Shown one piece after another: positions 24,214 to 31,493 of a DNA stretch of 53,011 nucleotides. Numbering within the stretch: the stretch's first letter is position 1; every line of letters starts with the position of its first letter. The DNA comes from a virus, in IMG/VR virus record IMGVR_UViG_3300020725_000001, positions 1 through 53,011 of that record. The stretch is one strand, 5' to 3'. The position numbers were made by a program, and so were the translations under genes. The notes under the pieces are model-generated. The model ran no database searches. It was not told where the DNA came from and was given only the letters and a program-made list of their open reading frames with translations.

Positions 24214-24322
24214 TTAGAGCAACTTAATCAGTGCAGTAATCATAGCAAATTGGCCTAAAGCTAAGACAATTCCCCATTTAACCATTAATGAATTTGTGAG
24301 TGTCGAAGGTAATAGTCGTCAT
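24214..24322 (-). pseudogene. DUF1640-like remnant: internal deletion joining N- and C-termini
   Basis: Minus-strand ATG 24322 reads MTTITFDTHKFIN, the exact family start, then stops at TAA 24278. Another frame beginning within the same bases continues LMVKWGIVLALGQFAMITAL and IKLL and stops at 24214-24216, the exact family end. The coiled-coil middle (about 40 residues) is gone. Like intact copies F and G it lies just upstream of a late element. Confidence 0.8.
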
Positions 24323-24397
24323 AAAAAATCCTAAATTATTTTTTAATAGTGCACCTGATTTGATCGCTAAATTTGTAGATTAATTACCGTTTTGTTA

Positions 24398-24416
24398 GGT
24401 CGTGACAAAATAATAA
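24398..24416 (+). promoter_or_regulatory. Late element 6 before the prohead protease (short spacing)
   Basis: GGTCGTGACA plus AAATAATAA is a full match. The protease ATG (24422) follows after only 5 nt and no Shine-Dalgarno is present, so initiation just downstream of the element would give a near-leaderless mRNA. Confidence 0.6.
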
Positions 24417-24421
24417 TAGCT

Positions 24422-25318
24422 ATGAAAATAGATTATTTATCAACTGAAGATCGTGGATTGCTAGATGCAGTGCCGTCTTATCTAAGCATTACCCAAATGC
24501 TAAAAGCATCGCCTGTTACGGAGGGAGTTGATCGCTTTATTTATCTGGAAGCCTCTAACGAGTCGTTAGATCAGCAGAATGAAGTAGTGCTTGCAAAAGC
24601 GCTTGAGGAATCGGCAGCTTATTACCTAAAGTTTGGCAATCTTGATATAGATCATTTCACTCAAATTGGTGCAAAAGCCGGGATTCCTAATTATGAATTA
24701 TTTGAAATTGGCCGTCCTGTTGATGTGGCTGTACGCGACGGGGCGACCTTTGTTAAGGGGCAAATCTATTCAGGTTCTGGATCAGCTGCCGAGCGTGCAA
24801 ATTCTTTCTGGTCATCATTAACCGAACTTAACCCTCCTGCTCGCTGGTATCCCTCTGTGGGCGGCTCAGTCATTGCTAAGTCGGTGATTATTGATCCTGA
24901 AACTAAAGCAAAGCGTGCCGTTATCAATAAAGTTAGGTGGTCAAACATAGGTTTCTCAAAAACACCGGTTAACGCCAACCTAGCTACCGTATCTACTCTT
25001 CCTTTTGGCGCATTAGCAAAATCTTTGTGCGCTGAAGGCTTTGACTTCATCAAGGCCATTGAAGCGGGTTATGGAACAGATTCCGCAGCGCTATCAGGTG
25101 GTAGTGCATTGCGTAAACAAAGTTTGGAATCGAATCTTCTTAGTTACTGGGACTTTCGAGACCATCTTGCGGATGCTATCCGCAAAAAAAGAGTCAGTGG
25201 CGCCAAGCCTGCTGAACTTGTTAATTTCGCTCATAAACAGTTTGGCATGTCGGTTGATGTTGCCGCAGCTTCTGTTGAGCGTTTTCTAAGTGACCTAAAA
25301 AGAGGCTTGAAACAATGA
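24422..25318 (+). CDS. Prohead maturation protease
   Basis: This 298-residue protein precedes a scaffold-like gene and the capsid gene. It has the assemblin-type layout: an acidic/His block KFGNLDIDHF (catalytic His candidate), a long beta region, WYPSVGGSV (Ser candidate) and RWSNIGFSKTPVN. It would cleave scaffold and capsid inside the prohead. Residues 211-241 (KAIEAGYGTDSAALSGGSAL and onward to LLS) closely match the capsid N-terminus. The C-terminal 60 residues are helical. TTG 24392 in the same frame would run through the late element and is rejected. Confidence 0.8.
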   Translation: MKIDYLSTEDRGLLDAVPSYLSITQMLKASPVTEGVDRFIYLEASNESLDQQNEVVLAKALEESAAYYLKFGNLDIDHFTQIGAKAGIPNYELFEIGRPVDVAVRDGATFVKGQIYSGSGSAAERANSFWSSLTELNPPARWYPSVGGSVIAKSVIIDPETKAKRAVINKVRWSNIGFSKTPVNANLATVSTLPFGALAKSLCAEGFDFIKAIEAGYGTDSAALSGGSALRKQSLESNLLSYWDFRDHLADAIRKKRVSGAKPAELVNFAHKQFGMSVDVAAASVERFLSDLKRGLKQ

Positions 25319-25944
25319 GTTTTGAAAAACTATTGGGCGAACTGGAAGAACTCCAGTCCATGCATAAATCTGAACCTGCTAATGAAGATAAAGGCGGCGG
25401 TGATGAGGATGATAAAAAAATCGCGGAAGCGGCTGAATTAAATGACCAAGAAAATCATGATGAGCCTGCTGACGATAAAAATGAAAATGAAGACAAAGAC
25501 AAAGATGATGAGCCTATGGGCAAGTCATTTAATTTCAAATTAGATTCTGGCGAAGAGATTGATGCTGTTGATGGCACAGAATTTATTAAATCGTTAATGT
25601 CAAAAATTGATGGTCAAGAAGTATCTGTGAAGAAGTTTATGGGTACTGCGCTGGATCTTATTAAATCTCAAGGTGAGCAAATTAGCGCACTTAAAACCGA
25701 AATTACGAAGCTTGGCTCTGAAGGTCGTGGTCGTAAAACTGTTGTTTCAATAGCTGAAAAACCTGCTGCTGGAACAATGGCAAAAAGTGAGCCTGAAGGT
25801 TTATCTGCCGAAGAGTTTATGGCGAAAGCGTTAACAGCACAAGCTGCTGGCCGCTTAACCGCACTCGATGTGTCGATAGCCGAGGCTTCATTCCTAAAAG
25901 GTCTGCCCGTTCGTGCCGACATTGTTAATAAAGTTCTAGTGTAA
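25315..25944 (+). CDS. Acidic scaffold-like protein
   Basis: The 209-residue protein overlaps the protease by ATGA. Its N-terminal 75 residues are very acidic (GGGDEDDKKIAEAAELN, DDKNENEDKDKDDEP), followed by a helical, coiled-coil-prone middle and a C-terminus ending GLPVRADIVNKVLV. Position between protease and capsid, length and charge fit a scaffolding protein. No sequence family was recognised, so the call rests on context. Confidence 0.6.
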   Translation: MSFEKLLGELEELQSMHKSEPANEDKGGGDEDDKKIAEAAELNDQENHDEPADDKNENEDKDKDDEPMGKSFNFKLDSGEEIDAVDGTEFIKSLMSKIDGQEVSVKKFMGTALDLIKSQGEQISALKTEITKLGSEGRGRKTVVSIAEKPAAGTMAKSEPEGLSAEEFMAKALTAQAAGRLTALDVSIAEASFLKGLPVRADIVNKVLV

Positions 25945-25957
25945 CTAAGGAAAATAT

Positions 25958-27406
25958 ATGTTAAATCCTGCTCTGTTGCCCAGTGTCGCCAATGGGCAAT
26001 CTGTTTCTGGCGAAATGTCATTTGGTGAAGTTGGTGAACTAAAGAAAGCTCTTGAAGCTGGCTATGGTTCTGATGTTGCTCAATTGCAAGGTGCTGGTGC
26101 ATTACGTATCCAGTCTCTTGAGAAAACCATGTTATCTACCATTCAAGAAAACAAGCATTTTGCTTTGTTTAATGAGATGGCAAAAACTAATGCTACTGCA
26201 ACTGTTGACGAATGGACTGAACAGTCTGGAGTTGGCGGCTTTTTGGGCGGCTCAACTAACTCTGAAACAGGTATTATTGCCGGTGCTCAAGGTCAATACA
26301 ATCGTAGGGTTGGCTTAGTTAAATACTTAATGACTCGTCGTGAGGTATCTTTCGTTTCTACTCTGCAAAATTCAATTGTAGAAGCTGAAGCAGTTGAAGC
26401 GCAAAACGGTGCTTTGCAGTTATTGACTGATGCTGAATTCTTAAGTTTTGAGGGCGATAGCTCAATCGTTCAAACTGAATTTGATGGTATTTATTCACAA
26501 ATCGCCTCTTTGGGCGACAGTGAGCATATTATTGATGCAGCGGGCGAGCCATTAAATAGCATTAGTGCTATTGACCAAGCGGCAGCATTGATCACTGGCT
26601 TTGGTAACTTTGGTACTCCAACGCATTTGTTCATGTCGCAATTAAATCAATCTGATTTCAACACCCATCTTGATCCTGCTTTCCGTGTTTCACTGAATGG
26701 CACATCTCAAGAATTGATGTTAGGCGCACCTGTTAAAGGTATTTCTACATCATGGGGCGATATTAAAACAATTCCTGATGTATTTATCCGTGATGAGCGC
26801 CAACAAAAGCCTTTTGAAGTTGAGTTCCCAACTGTAGCTTCTCAAAATGCACTTTTCAAGCCTGCTACCGTAACTGCTGTTGCAGATGCTGGCGGTGCTG
26901 ATTCTAAATGGAAAGCAAGCCAAGGTGGCAATTACTATTATGCAGTTGCTGGCGTTAATGCTGCTGGTCAGTCAACCGTAGTTGTTACAGGTCAAATTGC
27001 TGTTTCTGCTGGTGATGCAGTTACTTTAACAATTGCTCGTTCTGCTTCTGGTGCTGAGACTGGTTATGCGATCTATCGTGGTCGATTGAATGGTTCTGAT
27101 GCTGTTGATGATTTGCGTTTGATGTGCCGTATTCCTGCATCAGGCGCAACAACTACTTTTGTAGACAAAAATCGCAAGATACCAGGTACTACAAAAGCAT
27201 ATTTATTGAATATGTTGCCAGGCCAGCAAGCAATTACATGGCGTCAATACTTGCCTATGACTAAATTCCCATTGTATCCAACTAATGCAGCGACCGTGCC
27301 ATGGGCGCAATTGTTGTTTGGTTACCTAAGAATCGGCAAGCGCAAGCATCATGTTGTTATTGAAAACATCGTTCCATCAGGTGCTTTATGGAAGCCTTTC
27401 GGATAA
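25958..27406 (+). CDS. Major capsid protein with Ig/FN3-like insertion
   Basis: The 482-residue protein has a strong ribosome site (TAAGGAAAATAT), follows protease and scaffold, and ends in a terminator, all typical of a major capsid gene. Residues 30-60 (KALEAGYGSDVAQLQGAGAL, RIQSLEKTML) resemble the protease C-terminal region. The core (VGLVKYLMTRREVSFVSTLQ, THLFMSQLNQSDFNTH) suits an HK97 fold. Residues about 310-410 (NYYYAVAGVNAAGQSTVVV, GAETGYAIYRGRLNGSD, TTTFVDKNRKIPG) look like an Ig/FN3-type domain, probably exposed on the capsid surface. Confidence 0.85.
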   Translation: MLNPALLPSVANGQSVSGEMSFGEVGELKKALEAGYGSDVAQLQGAGALRIQSLEKTMLSTIQENKHFALFNEMAKTNATATVDEWTEQSGVGGFLGGSTNSETGIIAGAQGQYNRRVGLVKYLMTRREVSFVSTLQNSIVEAEAVEAQNGALQLLTDAEFLSFEGDSSIVQTEFDGIYSQIASLGDSEHIIDAAGEPLNSISAIDQAAALITGFGNFGTPTHLFMSQLNQSDFNTHLDPAFRVSLNGTSQELMLGAPVKGISTSWGDIKTIPDVFIRDERQQKPFEVEFPTVASQNALFKPATVTAVADAGGADSKWKASQGGNYYYAVAGVNAAGQSTVVVTGQIAVSAGDAVTLTIARSASGAETGYAIYRGRLNGSDAVDDLRLMCRIPASGATTTFVDKNRKIPGTTKAYLLNMLPGQQAITWRQYLPMTKFPLYPTNAATVPWAQLLFGYLRIGKRKHHVVIENIVPSGALWKPFG

Positions 27407-27431
27407 CTGATGTGATTGGTTAGCGCAAAAT

Positions 27432-27463
27432 AAGTGCCGTGAAATAAGTAGCGGCACTTTTTT
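27432..27463 (+). terminator. Rho-independent terminator after the capsid gene
   Basis: AAGTGCCG (27432-27439) pairs with CGGCACTT (27452-27459) and is followed by a T run. It lies 26 bp after the capsid stop. Confidence 0.8.
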
Positions 27464-27522
27464 AGCATCTGAATTTGAGTCAATAAAGGCAAATGCCTTT
27501 GTTCTGGATTAGAGGAATAGTT

Positions 27523-27774
27523 ATGCCGCAAGTTATTTGCACTTTACCTAATGCCGCTGATGTCATTAGCGGTTACAAATTTTTACAACATCCAGAAGGA
27601 AAGATCTCTGAAGATTTGCCAGTGGATGTTGCCAATCGTATTTCTTCAATTGCTGGCTATAAGCTGGCAGATAGCAAAGCTACGCCTAAACAATCCCAAG
27701 TAGCTCAAAAGCCTAGCGTTGATGACGTTATTCATGCTGATGAAGTTACATCGGCACAACCAGCAAAAAAATAA
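27523..27774 (+). CDS. Small head-region protein
   Basis: This 83-residue protein starts at ATG 27523 behind AGAGGAATAGTT. The longer frame from 27493 lacks a ribosome site. It has PQVICTLPNAADVISGYKFL, an acidic middle and an Ala/Lys end (TSAQPAKK). Position directly after the capsid suggests a decoration or head-completion role, which is not shown by sequence. Confidence 0.55.
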   Translation: MPQVICTLPNAADVISGYKFLQHPEGKISEDLPVDVANRISSIAGYKLADSKATPKQSQVAQKPSVDDVIHADEVTSAQPAKK

Positions 27775-27791
27775 AATATAAATTTTTAAAT

Positions 27792-27818
27792 GCCTAATTT
27801 TTATTAGGCGTTTTATTT
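27792..27818 (+). terminator. Rho-independent terminator
   Basis: GCCTAAT and ATTAGGC form a perfect 7-bp stem with a TTTT loop, followed by GTTTTATTTT. Late elements 7 and 8 come right after it. Confidence 0.75.
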
Positions 27819-27823
27819 TGCGT

Positions 27824-27842
27824 GGTCGTGACACGATGATGT
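27824..27842 (+). promoter_or_regulatory. Late element 7 (first of a tandem pair)
   Basis: GGTCGTGACA plus CGATGATGT fits the consensus except for G at position 18. It follows a terminator by 5 nt and is 48 bp upstream of element 8. A CGAT/ATCG repeat (27834-27848) follows. Confidence 0.6.
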
Positions 27843-27871
27843 GAATCGAAAGCAACGAGTGTCCTATTAAT

Positions 27872-27890
27872 GGTCGTGACGAGAGTATAT
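27872..27890 (+). promoter_or_regulatory. Late element 8 (second of a tandem pair, short spacing)
   Basis: GGTCGTGACG plus AGAGTATAT matches the consensus. The ATG at 27893 follows after 2 nt, so this site is of the near-leaderless class while element 7 would supply a 50-nt leader for the same gene. Confidence 0.6.
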
Positions 27891-27892
27891 GA

Positions 27893-28183
27893 ATGAGTAT
27901 CACAGAGAGCTTGGTATTAGATGATGGTCTAAGCCTAGTCCTGGATAGTGTCGAGCTTTATAGCTCACCTGGAGATTCCGTAATTAGATATGCCTTTACG
28001 GACTCTATGGAGTGGCTAGTTCAGCACAATAAAGGCACCTCTTTATTTATAGAGAGGCTTACAGATTTAGATGGATATAGGTTTATGGCATCCACAAAAA
28101 TAATTGATGACAATTCGTTTGTTGTGGAATTAACAGAAGCTACAAGTGGATTTGTCGATGTTATTTTCAATACAACATTCTGA
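27893..28183 (+). CDS. Single-domain fibre-associated protein
   Basis: The 96-residue product consists of an N-terminal beta strand region and a domain (SMEWLVQHNKGTSLFIERLT, ELTEATSGFVDVIFN) that recurs at the C-terminus of the fibre protein 28400-30760 and near the N-terminus of 31494-33599. Shared features are W/H-x-V-x-HN, a D/N-containing turn, and IEL/VEL-T/S-EA-x-x-G-x-V. It may be a soluble version of that fibre domain. Function unknown. Confidence 0.6.
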   Translation: MSITESLVLDDGLSLVLDSVELYSSPGDSVIRYAFTDSMEWLVQHNKGTSLFIERLTDLDGYRFMASTKIIDDNSFVVELTEATSGFVDVIFNTTF

Positions 28184-28194
28184 TGGAGCGACGA

Positions 28195-28395
28195 ATGGAT
28201 AAGTTTTCATGTAAGGAGTTACACCTTGCTGCATTTATAAAAAGTAATGGCGCAGAATTTTTAGGCTTTGAGAGCGGATCGTTTGTTTTCGAGAGCGATA
28301 AATCATTAGGCCAGTGGAGAGTGGAGCACAGCAATAGCTGTTGTCGCCGAGTGGATCAAGAACTTATTAACCTTCGCAAATTTTTAAAGAGATAA
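28195..28395 (+). CDS. DUF5659-like small protein
   Basis: This 66-residue protein (CKELHLAAFIKSNGAEFLGF, SFVFESDKSLGQW, VDQELINLRKFLKR) resembles the small DUF5659 phage proteins with an LAAFxxxxGxxxLG pattern. ATG 28195 has GGAG six nt upstream, itself within TGATGGAG at the previous stop; ATG 28183 is the alternative. No function is known. Confidence 0.55.
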   Translation: MDKFSCKELHLAAFIKSNGAEFLGFESGSFVFESDKSLGQWRVEHSNSCCRRVDQELINLRKFLKR

Positions 28396-28399
28396 AAAA

Positions 28400-30760
28400 A
28401 TGGCACAATTTCCAAGAATTCACGGCATTAACCTTGCTAATAATAGCTGGATCGAAAATCTTAACGTAGAGCGTTTGGCAGCTGATCCAGTTCCCGCTCA
28501 GCCTGGTAGAGTCTGGTTTAATACAGCTGAAAGAAATTTTAAATATTCATCATTAGATGCAAATGGTGCGGTAATTATACGCGCATTTATTCTTGATTCT
28601 GATGTTGCTAGCGCATTGGCATCAGCTGAGTCATATACTGATACAAAAATTGCTCAGTTAGTAGATGCAGCTCCTGCATTATTAGATACTTTGCGTGAAC
28701 TTGCTCAAGCAATTGCTAACGATCCTAATTTTGTTACTACAATCTTAAATGATATTGCCCAGGCAAAAGCTGATTTGCAAGTTGAAGTTGATGGCTTATC
28801 GGCTGCTTTGGCTGCTGAAGTTGCTCGCGCTTCTAATGAAGAAAGCGTTTTGCAAGTTGCTATCAACACCGAAGAATCACGCGCTATATCTGCTGAAAGC
28901 GCATTAGATTCTCGCGCTACTTCATTAGAAGGTCGCGCAACAAATCTTGAATCAGGTTTGGCTGCAGAGGTTTCTCGTGCAACTGGCGCTGAAAATACTC
29001 TTCAAAATAATCTTGATGATGAGGCTGCTACTCGTTTAGCTAATGATAACACTCTGCAATCTAACTTAAATAAAGAGATTGCTGATCGTTCGTCAGCTAT
29101 TACTGCTGCAACAAATTCATTAAACGCAGAAGTTGCTCGCGCTACAGCTGCTGAAAACCAAGTTGCTTTAGATTTATCTAATGAAGTAACTCGCGCAACA
29201 GCTGCTGAGGCTGGTTTAACTGCTGCCGTTGCATCTGAATCAACTCGCGCTCAAGCTGCTGAAAGCAATTTATCTGCTGAGATTGCTTCTGAGACTTCGC
29301 GTGCTCAAGGCGCTGAAAACCAGCTAACAACTAATCTGTCTGCTGAAGTTGCTCGCGCTCAATCAGCTGAGTCTGCAATTACTTCTAACTTAACTGCTGA
29401 AGCTCAACGTGCAACAACTGCTGAAGCTGGCTTATCTGCAAGCATTTCTACTGAAGTATCGCGCGCTCAATCTGCTGAAAATACATTAACAAGTAATTTG
29501 GCTGCTGAAACTTCACGCGCACAAGGTGCGGAAGCCAAATTAACTTCTGACTTATCTGCGGAAGTAACTAGAGCTACTGCAGCGGAAGGCGTCTTAACTA
29601 CTGGCTTAAATGCTGAAGTTATTCGTGCAACTGCAGCTGAATCTGCGTTAGGTCAACGTATTGATAATGTTATTTCTAATACTGATCCTGCCGCAATTGA
29701 TTCTATTTCTGAGTTATTGTCTTTAATCAACAAAGACGATGCTGACTTATTGGCGTCAATCAATACGATGTCTACAAGCGCGGCTTCTGCACTTGCTGCT
29801 GAAGTAGCTCGCGCTAAAGCTGAAGAAGCTACACTACAAGGCAGTGTAAATGCAGAAGTGATTCGTGCGACTGCAGCTGAAGGTATTTTAACTGCGGCTT
29901 TAGCTCAAGAAGTTCTTGATCGTACTGCTGGCGACTTAGCTAATTCTAATGCAATTTCCGCTGAAACAACTCGTGCAACAGCTGCAGAAGGTGTTTTAAC
30001 TACTGGCTTGACATCTGAAGTTACTCGCGCTCAAGCTGCTGAAAGCAATTTATCTGCTGAGATTGCTTCTGAGACATCTGCTCGTATTGCTGTCGACTCT
30101 GCTTTAGACACTCGCGTAACGACTGTTGAGGGTCAAGTTAACGGCAAAATTGGCGACCTAACTACTTTAGCAACTAATGCTAAAACTACTTTAGTAGCTG
30201 CGGTTAATGAAGTAGATGCATTAGCTTTACAAGTTAAGTCTGATCTTGCAGCAGAAGTAGTTAGAGCAACGACTGCAGAAGCTTCTGTACAAGCAGCAGC
30301 TGCGGCTGATGCAACAGCTAAAGCTAGTGCGGCTCAAGCAGCAGCGCAAACTTACGCTGATGGCTTGGCTGCAAATGAAACAGCTGCGTTGCAAGCGGCT
30401 AGCTTGGCTTTGACTAACGAAATCAATAACGAAGTTACCAGAGCAACTGCTGCTGAGGCAACTTTGACAACTGGTTTGTCTAATGAGGTTGCGGCACGTA
30501 CTGCTGCTGATACTCAGATCCGTTCTGACATCAATGCAAACATCTTTACATTCCAGTCAGGTGTTTCTGCAACTACTCACGTTGTTGCTCATAACCTAAA
30601 TGCTGATTTTGTAGACTTTACTGTACTTACTCAAGGCGCAGATGGCGTTTATAGAAATGACATCGTTTGCGTTGAAGAGACTAATGGCAATACATTGACT
30701 GTTTATTTATCAGATGCTTCAAAAGTTAAGGTTGCTGTACAAGCAATAAAATCTATTTAA
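28400..30760 (+). CDS. Long coiled-coil fibre protein with 18-residue repeats
   Basis: The 786-residue protein has an N-terminal attachment-type region (FPRIHGINLANNSWIENLNV, GRVWFNTAERNFKYS). From about residue 130 to 700 there are many copies of an 18-residue unit such as LSAEVARAQSAESAITSN and LTAEAQRATTAEAGLSAS, a trimeric coiled-coil shaft. The unit is broken near 420-470 by IDNVISNTDPAAIDSISELL, which recurs in the next fibre. A 60-residue C-terminal beta domain ends AVQAIKSI. Such proteins are virion fibres. Location right after the capsid leaves open a head fibre rather than a tail fibre. Confidence 0.8.
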   Translation: MAQFPRIHGINLANNSWIENLNVERLAADPVPAQPGRVWFNTAERNFKYSSLDANGAVIIRAFILDSDVASALASAESYTDTKIAQLVDAAPALLDTLRELAQAIANDPNFVTTILNDIAQAKADLQVEVDGLSAALAAEVARASNEESVLQVAINTEESRAISAESALDSRATSLEGRATNLESGLAAEVSRATGAENTLQNNLDDEAATRLANDNTLQSNLNKEIADRSSAITAATNSLNAEVARATAAENQVALDLSNEVTRATAAEAGLTAAVASESTRAQAAESNLSAEIASETSRAQGAENQLTTNLSAEVARAQSAESAITSNLTAEAQRATTAEAGLSASISTEVSRAQSAENTLTSNLAAETSRAQGAEAKLTSDLSAEVTRATAAEGVLTTGLNAEVIRATAAESALGQRIDNVISNTDPAAIDSISELLSLINKDDADLLASINTMSTSAASALAAEVARAKAEEATLQGSVNAEVIRATAAEGILTAALAQEVLDRTAGDLANSNAISAETTRATAAEGVLTTGLTSEVTRAQAAESNLSAEIASETSARIAVDSALDTRVTTVEGQVNGKIGDLTTLATNAKTTLVAAVNEVDALALQVKSDLAAEVVRATTAEASVQAAAAADATAKASAAQAAAQTYADGLAANETAALQAASLALTNEINNEVTRATAAEATLTTGLSNEVAARTAADTQIRSDINANIFTFQSGVSATTHVVAHNLNADFVDFTVLTQGADGVYRNDIVCVEETNGNTLTVYLSDASKVKVAVQAIKSI

Positions 30761-30787
30761 ACAAGTCCCGCTGTAGTAACAGCGCCG

Positions 30788-30982
30788 GTGGTAATTCCAC
30801 CTGTTGTAACAAAAACAGCGGTCTCTGTGGAGACTGTATATATAGGATGGTTATCTGCTGCCGATCAAGCGGCACTCCATCTTAAATATGACACCTATCA
30901 TCCTAATGGTAGTGTTAGTTGGTCTCCATATTGGATAAAGAAAACAACGTATAGCGATGGATCAATTTCCTACACTATATAA
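30788..30982 (+). CDS. Possible separate gene or read-through extension of the fibre
   Basis: The frame is the same as the fibre gene and directly follows its TAA (30758-30760). Nine codons after the stop comes GTG 30788, with no ribosome site. The product (Pro/Val/Thr-rich APVVIPPVVTKTAVSVE, then HPNGSVSWSPYWIKKTTYSD) has a linker-plus-tip layout. It may be translated by stop read-through or by coupling, or it may be a tip domain cut off by mutation. A terminator follows at 31008-31041, which supports the region belonging to the same transcript. Confidence 0.4.
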   Translation: MVIPPVVTKTAVSVETVYIGWLSAADQAALHLKYDTYHPNGSVSWSPYWIKKTTYSDGSISYTI

Positions 30983-31007
30983 GTTAATGTTCAAAAAATA
31001 AGGTTAG

Positions 31008-31041
31008 ACGGTGGGTTGGGCAACTTGCTCACCGTTTTTTT
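31008..31041 (+). terminator. Rho-independent terminator after the fibre region
   Basis: ACGGTG (31008-31013) pairs with CACCGT (31030-31035), with an inner GTTG/CAAC, followed by seven T. The next gene starts at 31066. Confidence 0.7.
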
Positions 31042-31065
31042 AAAAGTGCTTGTGACTGTGCTGTT

Positions 31066-31272
31066 ATGAAACAAATGCCGAATGTTTGGTTAGACACTTT
31101 AACCACTTTTGATGACGCTTTAGTACATATTGAGGGGTGTCTTAATACGCTCAAAGAAAACGCCATTGAGGCTGATTTTTATAAAAAGCCAGTCAGAGAG
31201 CAGTTTAAAAATGACGTTATTTTTATGAAGCAGTTTTTTGAAAAAGCTGAATCCTTGTCAAGGGCGAATTAA
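31066..31272 (+). CDS. Small helical hypothetical protein
   Basis: This 68-residue protein (NVWLDTLTTFDDALVHIEGC, QFKNDVIFMKQFFEKAESL) is helical and mixed-charge. Its stop overlaps the next start (TAATG). It follows a terminator and must have its own promoter; only a poor relative of the late element (GCTTGTGAC at 31048, lacking the conserved A at position 13) is present. Function unknown. Confidence 0.5.
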   Translation: MKQMPNVWLDTLTTFDDALVHIEGCLNTLKENAIEADFYKKPVREQFKNDVIFMKQFFEKAESLSRAN

Positions 31273-31475
31273 TGAAAGAACACCACTTAAATCATCATAT
31301 ATATGGATGGCTAGAGAAGATCCAGGAGAATATTGATACGTTTAAATTAAGGAGCGATGTAACTGATACTGAAAAATTGACGTTTATTTCTCATCAATAT
31401 CATTTGGTCATGCTGATTTATAAGACGCTTAACGGGCAAGCAATTTATGTTGGCGCTAAAAAACCAGCATCCTAA
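31272..31475 (+). CDS. Small hypothetical protein coupled to the preceding gene
   Basis: The 67-residue product (HHLNHHIYGWLEKIQENIDT, ISHQYHLVMLIYKTLNG) is His-rich at the N-terminus and helical. Coupling by TAATG with the previous gene and position ahead of a fibre gene suggest a fibre-assembly accessory, but nothing in the sequence proves this. Confidence 0.5.
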   Translation: MKEHHLNHHIYGWLEKIQENIDTFKLRSDVTDTEKLTFISHQYHLVMLIYKTLNGQAIYVGAKKPAS

Positions 31476-31493
31476 TAAATAAAGGAAATAAAT

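Noticed and set aside
24159-24260. 33-codon plus-strand frame starting MIKHVKSYSS
   Set aside because: No ribosome site, and it is antisense to the DUF1640-like remnant.
28800-30500. Regular short repeats as a possible CRISPR array
   Set aside because: The 54-nt periodicity encodes an 18-residue coiled-coil unit in an open frame; there are no identical repeats with unique spacers.
30756-30762. TTTAAAC at the fibre stop as a -1 frameshift heptamer
   Set aside because: The zero frame reads ATT TAA ACA, so the heptamer is not in the required X XXY YYZ phase, and the extension is in the same frame as the fibre.
31048-31066. GCTTGTGACTGTGCTG before the small gene at 31066 as a twelfth late element
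   Set aside because: It matches only part of the upstream half and lacks the A at position 13, although a promoter is needed after the terminator here.
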